Source: Bacteroidales bacterium
GTDB taxonomy: Bacteria > Bacteroidota > Bacteroidia > Bacteroidales > WCHB1-69
NCBI GenBank assembly: GCA_017618435.1
Contig: JAFZUH010000056.1
Span: forward strand, 1-13,935
Direction of reading: 5' to 3'
Length of the DNA: 13,935 bases
Shown here: positions 5,215-13,780 of the stretch, in pieces
Position numbering within the stretch: the first letter of the stretch is position 1
How the letters are laid out: the number at the start of each line of letters is the position of its first letter
Position numbers and translations under genes: made by a program
Notes under the pieces: model-generated
Told to the model about the DNA's origin: nothing
Databases searched by the model: none
The model's input: only the letters and a program-made list of their open reading frames with translations

Positions 5215-8200
5215 ATGAAAAAAGAAATCAAAAAAGTTCTTATGTTGGGTTCCGGAGCCCTAAAAATAGGACAAGCAGGAGAATTTGATTATTCCGGCAG
5301 TCAGGCACTCAAAGCCCTGCGAGAAGAAGGAATAAAGTCAGTGTTAGTCAATCCAAACATTGCAACTATTCAAACAAGTGAAGGTATTGCCGATAAAGTT
5401 TATTTTTTACCCGTCAATACCTTTTTTGTTACAGAAATTATCAAAAAAGAACGTCCCGATGGTATTTTGTTGGCCTTTGGTGGGCAAACGGCATTGAATT
5501 GCGGTACCGAACTATTTCAAAAAGGTATTCTCAAAGAATATGATGTAGAGGTTTTGGGTACAAGTGTAGAGGCTATTATGAATACCGAAGACAGAGACCT
5601 TTTTGTGAAGGAACTCAATAAGGTCAATCTTAAGGTGCCTTCATCAAAAGCCTGTGAAACCATGGAAGAAGCCGTTGCTACCGCTCGCCGAATCGGCTAT
5701 CCTATTATGATTCGTTCGGCATACGCATTAGGAGGTTTGGGTTCCGGCGTTTGTCCCGATGAAGAAACTTTTGTCAAAACCGCCGAATCGGCATTTACTT
5801 TTGCCCCACAGGTTTTGGTGGAAGAAAATTTGAAAGGTTGGAAAGAAATTGAATTTGAGTGCATACGTGATGCCAATGATCATTGCTTTACGGTTGCTTC
5901 TATGGAAAATTTCGACCCGCTTGGCATTCATACAGGTGAGTCTATAGTGGTGGCTCCAACTTGTTCTTTGTCAGACGAACAAGTAAAAATGTTGCAAGAT
6001 ATTACCATTAAATGTGTACGGCACCTCAATATTGTGGGTGAATGCAATATTCAGTTTGCTTTTAATGCGGAAACGAATGATTACCGTATCATCGAAATCA
6101 ATGCACGCTTGAGCCGTTCATCTGCATTGGCCTCAAAGGCTACGGGCTATCCGTTGGCTTTTGTAGCTGCAAAAATCGCTTTGGGCTACACCCTTGACCA
6201 AATCGGTGAAATGGGTACAACCAATTCGGCATACGTAGCCCCTTCGTTGGATTATCTTATATGCAAGATACCACGTTGGGATTTGACAAAATTTGCGGGT
6301 GTAAGCCGTCAAATCGGGTCAAGTATGAAATCTGTAGGTGAGATTATGTCTATAGGACGTACCTTTGAAGAACTTATTCAAAAAGGTTTGCGTATGATAG
6401 GACAAGGCATGCACGGATTTGTCGGCAATGACCATACCAAGTTTGACAATCTTGATGACGAATTGGCCAATCCGACCGATTTGCGTATCTTTGCCATTGC
6501 TCAAGCCTTGGAAGAAGGCTATTCGGTTGCCCGTATCAACGAATTGACCAAAATTGACCCTTGGTTTATTGAAAAACTGAAAAATATTGTTGATTACAAA
6601 CACAAGTTGGAACAATACAATGCCATAGAGGAGGTTCCTACCGATGTGCTTCGTCAGGCAAAGGTATTGGGCTTTTCCGATTTCCAAATAGCACGTTTTG
6701 TGTTAAAAGCCCCTGCCAACAATATGGAAGCCGCCAATTTGGCTGTTCGTGCTTATCGTAAAAAAATGGGAATTTTGCCTGCCGTAAAACGTATTCCTAC
6801 AGTGGCAAGCGAACACCCTGATTTGACCAATTACTTATATATGACCTATGCCGTTGAAGGCTATGATGTCAATTATTATTCTAACGAAAAGTCTGTTGTT
6901 GTACTTGGTTCAGGTGCATATAGAATAGGTTCTTCGGTAGAATTTGACTGGTGTTCTGTCAATGCCATCAACACGGCCAGAAAACTGGGGTACAAGAGTA
7001 TTATGATAAACTACAATCCGGAAACCGTTTCGACAGATTATGATATGTGCGACAGATTGTACTTTGATGAACTTTCTTTCGAGCGTGTTTTAGATGTTAT
7101 CGATTTGGAAACCCCCAAAGGAGTTATTGTCAGTGTAGGCGGACAGATACCCAACAATTTGGCCATGAAACTCTATCGTCAAAGTGTACCTATATTGGGG
7201 ACAAGTCCTATTTCTATCGACAGGGCTGAAAACCGTGGAAAATTTTCTGCCATGTTGGATAAATTGGGTATAGACCAACCCCAATGGAGTACCCTTACCA
7301 ATATGGATGATGTGAGAAAATTTGTTGAAAAGGTCGGTTTCCCTGTTCTTGTTCGTCCTTCGTATGTGTTATCGGGTGCGGCCATGAATGTTTGCTATGA
7401 TTATGAAGAGTTGGAGCGTTTTCTAAAAATGGCAAGTGAGGTCAGCAAAGAATATCCTGTTGTTATCTCGCAGTTTATGCAAGAAACAAACGAAATTGAA
7501 TTTGATGCTGTGGCTCAAAATGGTGAAGTGGTGGAATATGCTATTTCTGAACATGTTGAATATGCCGGCGTTCACTCCGGTGATGCAACGATGGTATTTC
7601 CTGCACAACAAATCAGTTTTGCAACCGTCCGTCAGATAAAAAAGATGAGCCGTGCTATTGCCAAAGAATTAAATATTTCCGGACCGTTTAATATTCAATA
7701 TTTGGCGAAAGGAAACAATATAAAAGTGATAGAATGTAATCTTCGTGCTTCCCGTTCATTCCCGTTTGTCAGCAAGGTGTTGAGACGCAACTTTATAGAA
7801 ACGGCAACACGTATTATGCTTGATGCTCCGTATTCCAAACCGGACAAAAACGAGTTTGATATTGACCACATCGGAGTAAAGGCCAGTCAATTTTCATTTG
7901 CCCGTTTGCAGAATGCTGACCCAGTGTTGGGTGTGGATATGAGTTCTACCGGTGAAGTGGGTTGCATTGGTGATTCCTACGAAGAGGCCTTGCTCACTGC
8001 CATGATTGCAACGGGCTATAAGGTGCCTTCCAAAGACAAAGCCATTATGATTTCTTCCGGAGATACCAAAGAAAAAGTGGCCTTGCTTGATGCTGTAACC
8101 GCTCTGGTTAATAACGGTTACACTGTTTGTGCAAGTGAAGGTACAGCCAAATTCCTTAAAAACAACAATGTCAATGTTACTGCAGTTGCTTGGCCTGATG

Positions 8201-8442
8201 AAGAAAGCAGCGACAAACCGAATGTAATGAAAATGATTGCCGAACATAAGTTCGACCTTGTGATAAATATTCCCAAAAACCATACCAAACGGGAATTGAC
8301 CAATGGTTATCGCATTCGTAGAGCGGCTATCGACCACAATATTTCTCTCATTACCAACGCAAATTTGGCCAATGCCTTTATTATGGCATGTTGCAAAATG
8401 TCTGTTAATGAAATTGATATTAAAAGTTGGAATGAATACTAA
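5215..8442 (+). CDS. carB: Carbamoyl-phosphate synthase large subunit (eukaryote-like type)
   Basis: CarB makes carbamoyl phosphate from bicarbonate, ammonia (from the glutaminase subunit CarA) and two ATP, feeding pyrimidine and arginine synthesis in the cytoplasm. At 1075 residues it is full length. The first synthetase half has 'GSGALKIGQAGEFDYSGSQ' near residue 12, the ATP-grasp glycine loop 'RSAYALGGLGSGV' (167-179) and metal-ligand segment 'EINARLSRS' (294-302). The duplicated second half has 'VLGSGAYRIGSSVEFDW' (563-579), 'RPSYVLSGAAMNV' (714-726) and 'ECNLRASRS' (840-848). Residues ~940-1075 are the MGS-like allosteric domain. Several motifs ('NPNIATIQTS', 'ADKVYFLPV', 'MKSVGEIMSIGR', 'NYNPETVSTDYDMCDRLYFDE') match animal CAD/CPS1 rather than E. 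coli CarB. carA is not adjacent. The ATG at 5215 follows a good promoter, and a strong terminator follows the gene, so it is probably monocistronic. Confidence 0.98.
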   Translation: MKKEIKKVLMLGSGALKIGQAGEFDYSGSQALKALREEGIKSVLVNPNIATIQTSEGIADKVYFLPVNTFFVTEIIKKERPDGILLAFGGQTALNCGTELFQKGILKEYDVEVLGTSVEAIMNTEDRDLFVKELNKVNLKVPSSKACETMEEAVATARRIGYPIMIRSAYALGGLGSGVCPDEETFVKTAESAFTFAPQVLVEENLKGWKEIEFECIRDANDHCFTVASMENFDPLGIHTGESIVVAPTCSLSDEQVKMLQDITIKCVRHLNIVGECNIQFAFNAETNDYRIIEINARLSRSSALASKATGYPLAFVAAKIALGYTLDQIGEMGTTNSAYVAPSLDYLICKIPRWDLTKFAGVSRQIGSSMKSVGEIMSIGRTFEELIQKGLRMIGQGMHGFVGNDHTKFDNLDDELANPTDLRIFAIAQALEEGYSVARINELTKIDPWFIEKLKNIVDYKHKLEQYNAIEEVPTDVLRQAKVLGFSDFQIARFVLKAPANNMEAANLAVRAYRKKMGILPAVKRIPTVASEHPDLTNYLYMTYAVEGYDVNYYSNEKSVVVLGSGAYRIGSSVEFDWCSVNAINTARKLGYKSIMINYNPETVSTDYDMCDRLYFDELSFERVLDVIDLETPKGVIVSVGGQIPNNLAMKLYRQSVPILGTSPISIDRAENRGKFSAMLDKLGIDQPQWSTLTNMDDVRKFVEKVGFPVLVRPSYVLSGAAMNVCYDYEELERFLKMASEVSKEYPVVISQFMQETNEIEFDAVAQNGEVVEYAISEHVEYAGVHSGDATMVFPAQQISFATVRQIKKMSRAIAKELNISGPFNIQYLAKGNNIKVIECNLRASRSFPFVSKVLRRNFIETATRIMLDAPYSKPDKNEFDIDHIGVKASQFSFARLQNADPVLGVDMSSTGEVGCIGDSYEEALLTAMIATGYKVPSKDKAIMISSGDTKEKVALLDAVTALVNNGYTVCASEGTAKFLKNNNVNVTAVAWPDEESSDKPNVMKMIAEHKFDLVINIPKNHTKRELTNGYRIRRAAIDHNISLITNANLANAFIMACCKMSVNEIDIKSWNEY

Positions 8443-8466
8443 TATAATATAATTTAATACATAATC

Positions 8467-8505
8467 AATACCAAGAGAGCAATGGGTTCTCTTGGTATTT
8501 TTTTT
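8467..8505 (+). terminator. Intrinsic terminator of carB
   Basis: AATACCAAGAGA (8467-8478) and TCTCTTGGTATT (8488-8499) form a perfect 12-bp stem with a 9-nt loop, followed by a T-run to 8505. It begins 24 bp after the carB stop. Confidence 0.95.
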
Positions 8506-8606
8506 ATAGTCAGAAGTAAGTAAAATAAATTTGGACATTTTGACCAATTGAATACCCTAAACACAAAAATAGCCTACTTTTTGACCAATAGACCTAAAAA
8601 GAAAAA

Positions 8607-8732
8607 ATGAAACCTGCCGCTACCGCTATACAAGAATTGAAAAAGTGGAAAGAAAAACTTGACCTTCAGGTTATTTCACAAGAAGAATATGATGCCAAGA
8701 AAAAGGAATTGATGCAATATATGGATTTATAA
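8607..8732 (+). CDS. Small SHOCT-domain-like protein, 41 residues
   Basis: The frame runs from ATG 8607 to TAA 8730-8732, with an in-frame stop at 8595-8597, so it cannot be extended upstream. A purine-rich AAAAAGAAAAA precedes the ATG. The core 'LKKWKEKLDLQVISQEEYD' followed by 'AKKKELM' closely fits SHOCT, a ~30-residue helical hairpin ('L..L..L...G.IT.EEF...K..LL') normally found at the C-terminus of larger proteins. Here it is essentially the whole protein, so it is either a stand-alone oligomerisation/tether micro-protein or the relic of a longer gene. A possible -7 element TAAATTTG lies at 8526-8533, and TTTTGACCAAT is directly repeated at 8538 and 8579 ahead of the gene. It sits just downstream of the carB terminator and converges on the transporter gene, 6 bp between stop codons. 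Function unknown. Confidence 0.68.
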   Translation: MKPAATAIQELKKWKEKLDLQVISQEEYDAKKKELMQYMDL

Positions 8733-8739
8733 TCCATAT
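8719..8739. repeat. Perfect hairpin at the convergence of two genes
   Basis: ATATGGATT (8719-8727) and AATCCATAT (8731-8739) pair over 9 bp around TAT. The hairpin spans the stop codon of the SHOCT-like gene and touches the last base of the transporter stop. There is no T-tract, so termination is possible but not shown. Confidence 0.5.
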
Positions 8740-10085
8740 TATTTGAAAAATCCCGAAATAAGAATAACAATAAGGGCGATTGGAGCCACATAACGTAAAA
8801 TAAAGTAATATATTTCAAATGCCCTTACTTTACGTTTCCCGTCATTGGACAATTCTGCCCGTACTTCTGTTTTGGGATAGCACCAGCCTAAGAAAATTGT
8901 CATTAATAAGGCTCCAATAGGCATTAGATACGAAGCCGTTATCAGGTCAAAAATATCAAAAATGGTTTTGCTGCCTATTGTTACATCTTTTAGCGGACCG
9001 AATGATAAGGTACAAAATATACCCAATCCAAAAACGAGGATAGAAGCCAATATGGAAGCGGTGCCCCGTTTCCAATGTAACTCTTCCACTGCCGTAGAAA
9101 CCAATATTTCCAACAAAGACATTGTGGAAGTGAGGGTTGCAATGCAAAGCAGGACAAAAAAGATAATGGCAAACCAATTGCCTGCAGGCATACTGTTGAA
9201 CACGTTGGGCAAAACGATATAAACCAATTTCGGACCGTCTGCGGGGTTCATTCCGAAGGCAAATACGGCAGGAAAAATGACAATACCGGCTAATATTGCC
9301 ACTCCTAAATCGCAAATGGCTACCCATAAACTTGATTTAAACAAATTGTCGCCTTTGCGGATATAGGAACCGTAGGTAATCATTGCCCCCATGCCCAAAC
9401 TCAAAGAAAAAAACGATTGCCCAAGTGCATCGAGCAAACTTTTCCCTGTTATTTTGCTGAAATCGGGGTTAAATACAAATTTAAGTCCTTCACTTGCTCC
9501 TTTGAGCGACAAGGAACGCACGCACATCAGGAAAAGTAAAATAAATAGTATGGGTATGAGTATTTTAGAAACTTTTTCTATCCCTTTTTGTACCCCCATG
9601 GCAATAACGCCTCCTGTGATGGCGATAAATAAAAATTGAAATAAAATAGGATAAAATGAACCTTGAGTGAAGGTATTGAAAGTTTGTGAAACTTCTTCTG
9701 TGGACAGCCCACTGAGTTGATTTCTGCAGGCTAAAACCAAATAATTGAGTGTCCAACCTGCTACTACGCTGTAAAAAGCATAAATCATCAAAGCACAAAC
9801 AATGCTAAATATACCCAATGTTATCCAGCCTTTGTTGCCTTTGCTGAGATTGCGGTAAGAGCCGACTACATTGCTTTGTCCCCGTCTGCCAATGATAAAT
9901 TCTGTCATCATCAATGGTATGCCGATGAATAGCACAAAGAAAATATAAACCAACAAAAATGCTCCGCCTCCGTTCTGACCGAGCATATACGGGAAACGCC
10001 AAATATTACCCAAGCCGACAGCACCGCCTGCAGCGGCTAAAACTGCTCCTATATAGGAGGTGAAACCACGTGATTTTTCTGCCAT
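8739..10085 (-). CDS. Sodium-dependent transporter, neurotransmitter:sodium symporter (NSS/SNF) family
   Basis: An integral inner-membrane protein of 448 residues, the size of the bacterial LeuT/MhsT/TnaT-like members with 11-12 helices. It uses the Na+ gradient to import a small substrate, usually an amino acid. TM1 carries the signature 'AAAGGAVGLGNIWRFPY' (residues 17-33), with G20, A22, V23 and N27 at the same positions as the LeuT substrate and Na+ ligands. The unwound TM6 region 'QSFFSLSLGMGAMITYGSY' (223-241) is also conserved. 'TEFIIGRRGQSN' after TM2 and a final helix ending 'LISGFFK' complete the family pattern. Substrate cannot be read from sequence; with hutU nearby an amino acid is plausible, but hutU is a separate unit. 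The start ATG at 10083-10085 lies about 30 nt below a -7 element. It is divergent from the EnvC-like gene. Confidence 0.95.
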   Translation of the reverse strand: MAEKSRGFTSYIGAVLAAAGGAVGLGNIWRFPYMLGQNGGGAFLLVYIFFVLFIGIPLMMTEFIIGRRGQSNVVGSYRNLSKGNKGWITLGIFSIVCALMIYAFYSVVAGWTLNYLVLACRNQLSGLSTEEVSQTFNTFTQGSFYPILFQFLFIAITGGVIAMGVQKGIEKVSKILIPILFILLFLMCVRSLSLKGASEGLKFVFNPDFSKITGKSLLDALGQSFFSLSLGMGAMITYGSYIRKGDNLFKSSLWVAICDLGVAILAGIVIFPAVFAFGMNPADGPKLVYIVLPNVFNSMPAGNWFAIIFFVLLCIATLTSTMSLLEILVSTAVEELHWKRGTASILASILVFGLGIFCTLSFGPLKDVTIGSKTIFDIFDLITASYLMPIGALLMTIFLGWCYPKTEVRAELSNDGKRKVRAFEIYYFILRYVAPIALIVILISGFFK

Positions 10086-10111
10086 AATTTATATGTTTAA
10101 ACAAACGCTTG

Positions 10112-10119
10112 CAAAAGTA
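10112..10119 (-). promoter_or_regulatory. -7 promoter element of the NSS transporter gene
   Basis: The minus strand reads TACTTTTG, matching TAnnTTTG, 26 nt before the ATG. No clear -33 TTTG is seen at the right distance. Confidence 0.55.
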
Positions 10120-10210
10120 CTAAAAAATGAGATATGTTATTGGCTTTTTTTAAAGGTTTAAAATCTTGTTTTATTAACATTTGTTTGTGTTAAAAATTAT
10201 GATAAATATA

Positions 10211-10242
10211 TTTGAAAACAAATTAAAAAAACATTATCTTTG
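10211..10242 (+). promoter_or_regulatory. Promoter of the EnvC-like gene (TTTG-N20-TATCTTTG)
   Basis: TTTG at 10211-10214 and TATCTTTG at 10235-10242 are separated by 20 nt, the best Bacteroidetes-type promoter in the window. It overlaps the possible TTG start at 10240 and so excludes it, leaving the ATG at 10261. Confidence 0.8.
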
Positions 10243-10260
10243 CAACAAAATATAATATCG

Positions 10261-11502
10261 ATGCAGATAAGGAGAATAGGTTGTATAATCGTTTGTTTGT
10301 TGATGTGGGCAGGTATGGCCAATAGTCAGACCAAGGCGTCTTTGACCAAAGAAAAACAGAAATTGGAAAAGGAAATAGCCGAACAGAAAAAATTGCTGGC
10401 GACTACTCAAAAGAACAAAGATGCCTCTTTGCGGGAAATACAACTGATAAACGGGCAAATAAAAAATCAGGAAAAACTCATTCTCACTATCAATTCGGAA
10501 ATAGATGTTTTAGATGGGGAAATAGAAAAAAATACGAAGGAATACAACCAATTGAAAGCCAAATTGGATTTAATAAAGGGCGGCTACAAAGATGCCGTAT
10601 ATTCTGCCTACAAATATCGCAATGCGGTAAACAAAATCGGTTTTATTCTTTCTTCGGGCAGTATTGCCCAAGCGGTAACGCGTATGAACTATCTGTCGGA
10701 GTATTCGCGTGCACTGAAAAAACAAGTGGAAATTATTGACGGCTTGCAAAAAGACATACAAAAACGCCAAGAAGTGTTGGAAAAAAACAAAAACGAAAAA
10801 ACACAATTGGCCCAAAGCCGTATAGCCGAAAAACAAAAATTATCCAAACAGGAACGGGAAAAACAGCGTATTGTTGCCAACCTGAAAACAAAGGAAAAAC
10901 AAATTAACGAACAGATAAAGAAAAAAGTGGCACGGCAAAAAAATATTGATGCTGCCATCAAACGTATTATTGATGCCGAAATAGCCAAAGCAAAAGCCAA
11001 AGCCAACACTACTTCAACTTCACCATCAAAGCCCACTACGGCTTCCAAAGGCGGAAATACCCTTTTGTTGAGCAGGGAAGAAGTGGCCTTGTCGCAAAAC
11101 TTTGAAAGCAACAAAGGCAAACTTCCTTGGCCGGTGGTAAAGGGCAATATTATTGAAGGCTTCGGCACACATACACATAGGGAAGTGTCATCGGTGCAAA
11201 TCACCAACAACGGTGTCAATATTTTGGCCGAAAAATCTGCTCCTGTCAGAGCGGTGTTCAATGGGGTTGTCTCTGCCGTTTTTGATATAAACGATACCAA
11301 AGGGGTGATTGTCAGACATGGCAATTATTTTACCGTCTATGTTAATTTGGCTTCGGTAACTGTCAAAAGCGGTCAATCGGTTACAACCAAGCAGACAATA
11401 GGTTATCTGACACAAAAAAGCGGAGATGCCCACGCCGAATTGCACTTTGAATTGCTGAAAGGGCAAGAACATCAAAATCCGGCTTTGTGGATATTGAAAT
11501 AA
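10261..11502 (+). CDS. EnvC-like secreted coiled-coil protein with degenerate M23/LytM domain
   Basis: The 413-residue product begins with a signal peptide (MQIRR, hydrophobic 'GCIIVCLLMWAG', cleavage likely near residues 21-24). Residues ~25-245 are charged heptad-rich coiled coil (K/E/Q/L). A Ser/Thr/Pro-rich linker 'TTSTSPSKPTTASKGG' follows, then the M23 (LytM) domain from ~residue 288. Active M23 peptidases bind zinc through His and Asp in a '(H)xGxDI' segment and through 'HxH'. Here the first reads 'NNGVN' (316-320, no His or Asp) and the second reads E393-L-H395. Metal binding is therefore probably lost, as in E. coli EnvC, which activates septal amidases rather than cutting peptidoglycan itself. 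The inferred role is amidase activator in daughter-cell separation, in the periplasm. The order coiled coil then LytM and the 'HGNYFTVYVNL' core fit Bacteroidetes EnvC-like proteins. Monocistronic, convergent with hutU. Confidence 0.9.
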   Translation: MQIRRIGCIIVCLLMWAGMANSQTKASLTKEKQKLEKEIAEQKKLLATTQKNKDASLREIQLINGQIKNQEKLILTINSEIDVLDGEIEKNTKEYNQLKAKLDLIKGGYKDAVYSAYKYRNAVNKIGFILSSGSIAQAVTRMNYLSEYSRALKKQVEIIDGLQKDIQKRQEVLEKNKNEKTQLAQSRIAEKQKLSKQEREKQRIVANLKTKEKQINEQIKKKVARQKNIDAAIKRIIDAEIAKAKAKANTTSTSPSKPTTASKGGNTLLLSREEVALSQNFESNKGKLPWPVVKGNIIEGFGTHTHREVSSVQITNNGVNILAEKSAPVRAVFNGVVSAVFDINDTKGVIVRHGNYFTVYVNLASVTVKSGQSVTTKQTIGYLTQKSGDAHAELHFELLKGQEHQNPALWILK

Positions 11503-11530
11503 AATCATTTGATTTGAGAAATAATTTTAT

Positions 11531-11555
11531 AGGGCTACCATATTATGGCAGCCCT
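11531..11555. repeat. REP-like palindrome, second copy
   Basis: AGGGCTACCATA and TATGGCAGCCCT are complementary except at one position and resemble the 1851-1870 palindrome, with the same GTAGGGCTGCCATA half-site family. It lies in the 97-bp gap where the EnvC-like gene and hutU converge, without a T-tract. Confidence 0.75.
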
Positions 11556-11599
11556 ACATTTGTTCACTTCAAAGAAAAATAGGCTTGAATACAACAAAT

Positions 11600-13591
11600 C
11601 TATTCTATATTGTCCAACAGGCTGTCGTCTACCAAATTGGGCAAAGTTACTTTTAGATTAGGATTGGCGTTCATGGCTCTTTTGATGGAGAAAACGGCGG
11701 CATCGTTTCTTGCCCAACTTCTGCGGGCGATACCGTTGTTTACGTCCCAATACAACATATTGTTTAGCCGTCTGTCGCTGTCGTCAGAGCCGTCAAGCAC
11801 CATGCCGAAACCTCCGTTGATGACCTCTCCCCAGCCGACACCGCCGCCATTGTGTATGCTTACCCATGTGGCTCCGCGGAACGAATCGCCGATAACATTT
11901 TGTATGGCCATATCCGCACAGCGGTTGGAACCGTCATATATATTGCTGGTTTCTCTGAATGGAGAATCTGTTCCCGATACATCGTGGTGGTCTCTGCCCA
12001 AAACAATAGGAGCGGATATTTTGCCTTCTTTTATCGCTTTGTTGAAAGCGGCGGCTATCTTGATACGTCCTTCGCAGTCAGCATATAATATACGTGCTTG
12101 AGAACCCACAACAAGATGATTTTCTTTTGCCCCTTTTATCCATTGTATATTGTCTTTCATCTGTTGGGATATTTCCGCAGGAGCGGTTTGGGCTATTGTT
12201 GTCAAAACATCTATGGCGATATGGTCTGAATAGTCCAGATCTTCTTCTTTGCCAGAGGTGCAAACCCAGCGGAATGGCCCGAATCCGTAGTCGAAACACA
12301 TCGGTCCCATTATATCTTGTACGTATGAAGGATATTTAAAAGTGCCGTCTTGTTTGAATACATCTGCACCTGCACGACCGCTTTCGAGCAAAAAGGCATT
12401 GCCGTAATCAAAGAAATACATGCCTTTTGCCGTCAGTTTGTTGATAGCGGCAACGTGGCGGCGTAAACTTTCCTGCACTTTTTCTTTGAACAAGGCAGGT
12501 TGGTTGGCCATCATTTGTTTGGCATCTTCAAAAGCAATGCCGACAGGGTAATAGCCGCCTGCCCACGGGTTGTGCAAGGAGGTTTGGTCGGAACCCAAAT
12601 CCACTTGTATGTTGTGTTCCGCACAATATTCCCATAAATCAACCACATTGCCTTGGTAGGCAAACGAGCGGGCTGTTTTGTTTTGTCGGCAGGTCTGCAC
12701 TTTTTCAAAAAGGGTGTCCAAGTTGTCGCAGACTTCATCTACCCATGCTTGGGCAAATCTTTTCTGTGTGGCGGCAGGGTTTATTTCTGCCGTTATGGAA
12801 ACAACACCGGCAATGTTGCCTGCTTTGGGTTGGGCACCGCTCATGCCTCCCAAACCTGCGGTGATAAACAATTTGCCTGCTGTGCCTCCGCCGAGTTTGC
12901 GGGCGGCATTCAATACGGTGATGGTGGTACCGTGAACAATGCCTTGAGGTCCTATGTACATATATGAACCGGCGGTCATTTGTCCGTATTGGGTTACGCC
13001 CAAAGCGTTGAAGCGTTCCCAATCATCGGGTTTGCTATAGTTGGGTATCATCATTCCGTTGGTAACTACCACACGGGGAGCCTCTTTGTGCGAAGGAAAC
13101 AAGCCCATAGGGTGTCCGGAATACATCACCAAGGTTTGTTCGTCGGTCATTTCCGACAGGTATTTCATCGTCAGACGGTATTGTGCCCAATTTTGGAATA
13201 CAGCCCCATTGCCGCCGTAGGTTATCAATTCGTGCGGGTGTTGGGCTACGGCAGGGTCAAGGTTGTTTTGTATCATCAGCATGATAGCGGCAGCCTGACG
13301 ACACCGTGCCGGATATTCGTCTATATGACGGGCATACATGGGGTAGGTCGGACGGAGACGATACATATAAATACGTCCGTATTTTGCTAACTCTTCGGCA
13401 AATTCTTTGGCTAAAACAGCATGATGCTCCGGTGGAAAATAACGCAAGGCATTGCGTATCGCCAATTTTTTTTCTGTTGGGCTGAGAATATCTTTGCGTT
13501 TGGGGGCGTGATTGACACTGTTGTCATAAACAGGACAGGGAGGCAAAACTTCGGGAATGCCTGCGATGAGTTCTTTTTGAAAATCGTTCAT
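11600..13591 (-). CDS. hutU: Urocanate hydratase (urocanase), long form
   Basis: HutU converts urocanate to 4-imidazolone-5-propionate using tightly bound NAD+, the second step of histidine degradation, in the cytoplasm. The 663-residue protein is longer than the ~555-residue Pseudomonas/Bacillus type and has the extended N-terminus common in Bacteroidetes. Diagnostic segments are 'ELITYGGNGAVFQNWAQY', 'MYSGHPMGLFPS', the NAD-binding glycine-rich 'TAGLGGMSGAQP' (244-255), 'GPFRWVCTSGKEEDL' with C444, and 'ATWVSIHNGGGVGWGEVING' around H580-W587. Nothing suggests a break or frameshift. The start ATG at 13589-13591 is followed by 'NDFQKELIAGIP' and lies 20 nt after a TATCTTTG element. No hutH, hutI or formiminotransferase gene is adjacent within the window, although they could lie beyond the right edge. 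It ends TAG at 11600, convergent with the EnvC-like gene. Confidence 0.97.
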   Translation of the reverse strand: MNDFQKELIAGIPEVLPPCPVYDNSVNHAPKRKDILSPTEKKLAIRNALRYFPPEHHAVLAKEFAEELAKYGRIYMYRLRPTYPMYARHIDEYPARCRQAAAIMLMIQNNLDPAVAQHPHELITYGGNGAVFQNWAQYRLTMKYLSEMTDEQTLVMYSGHPMGLFPSHKEAPRVVVTNGMMIPNYSKPDDWERFNALGVTQYGQMTAGSYMYIGPQGIVHGTTITVLNAARKLGGGTAGKLFITAGLGGMSGAQPKAGNIAGVVSITAEINPAATQKRFAQAWVDEVCDNLDTLFEKVQTCRQNKTARSFAYQGNVVDLWEYCAEHNIQVDLGSDQTSLHNPWAGGYYPVGIAFEDAKQMMANQPALFKEKVQESLRRHVAAINKLTAKGMYFFDYGNAFLLESGRAGADVFKQDGTFKYPSYVQDIMGPMCFDYGFGPFRWVCTSGKEEDLDYSDHIAIDVLTTIAQTAPAEISQQMKDNIQWIKGAKENHLVVGSQARILYADCEGRIKIAAAFNKAIKEGKISAPIVLGRDHHDVSGTDSPFRETSNIYDGSNRCADMAIQNVIGDSFRGATWVSIHNGGGVGWGEVINGGFGMVLDGSDDSDRRLNNMLYWDVNNGIARRSWARNDAAVFSIKRAMNANPNLKVTLPNLVDDSLLDNIE

Positions 13592-13611
13592 ATTTATATT
13601 TTTTTATTCTG

Positions 13612-13619
13612 CAAAGATA
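13612..13619 (-). promoter_or_regulatory. -7 promoter element of hutU
   Basis: The minus strand reads TATCTTTG, an exact match to the form seen before carB and the EnvC-like gene, 20 nt before the hutU ATG. No good -33 box is seen. Confidence 0.6.
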
Positions 13620-13689
13620 ACATTTTTACAAATAATAAGTTCCGTAAAATTTTTATTATACTATAAAGCAAAAAAAAGAAAAAAATGAT

Positions 13690-13697
13690 TATATTTG
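13690..13697 (+). promoter_or_regulatory. Divergent -7 promoter element at the right edge
   Basis: TATATTTG matches TAnnTTTG, followed by GCACCC as at carB. It would start a transcript near 13704, running away from hutU and toward the window end. Confidence 0.5.
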
Positions 13698-13712
13698 CAC
13701 CCTTACATTTTT

Positions 13713-13738
13713 CTTTGCTGCCTGATGATGGCAGAAAG
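13713..13738 (+). promoter_or_regulatory. Leader hairpin downstream of the right-edge promoter
   Basis: CTTT-g-CTGCC (13713-13722) pairs with GGCAG-AAAG (13730-13738) over 9 bp with one bulged G and loop TGATGAT. It would sit about 10 nt after the predicted transcript start. No T-tract and no known riboswitch match; it may stabilise the 5' end or act in cis. Confidence 0.35.
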
Positions 13739-13780
13739 GAAATTATAGAGTTAAAACAACAGCATAAAGAGATTGAAGAA

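Noticed and set aside
8719..8739. Terminator for the two convergent genes
   Set aside because: The stem is perfect but there is no T-run on either strand; kept only as a hairpin.
10240..10260. TTG start seven codons upstream for the EnvC-like gene
   Set aside because: It lies inside the TATCTTTG promoter element, and the signal peptide begins properly at ATG 10261.
11600..13591. Plus-strand open frames over hutU
   Set aside because: They are GC-skewed reflections of a complete, well-conserved urocanase frame.
13685..13780. Upstream start for the right-edge ORF
   Set aside because: The ATG at 13685 precedes the predicted -7 element, so it would not be in the transcript.
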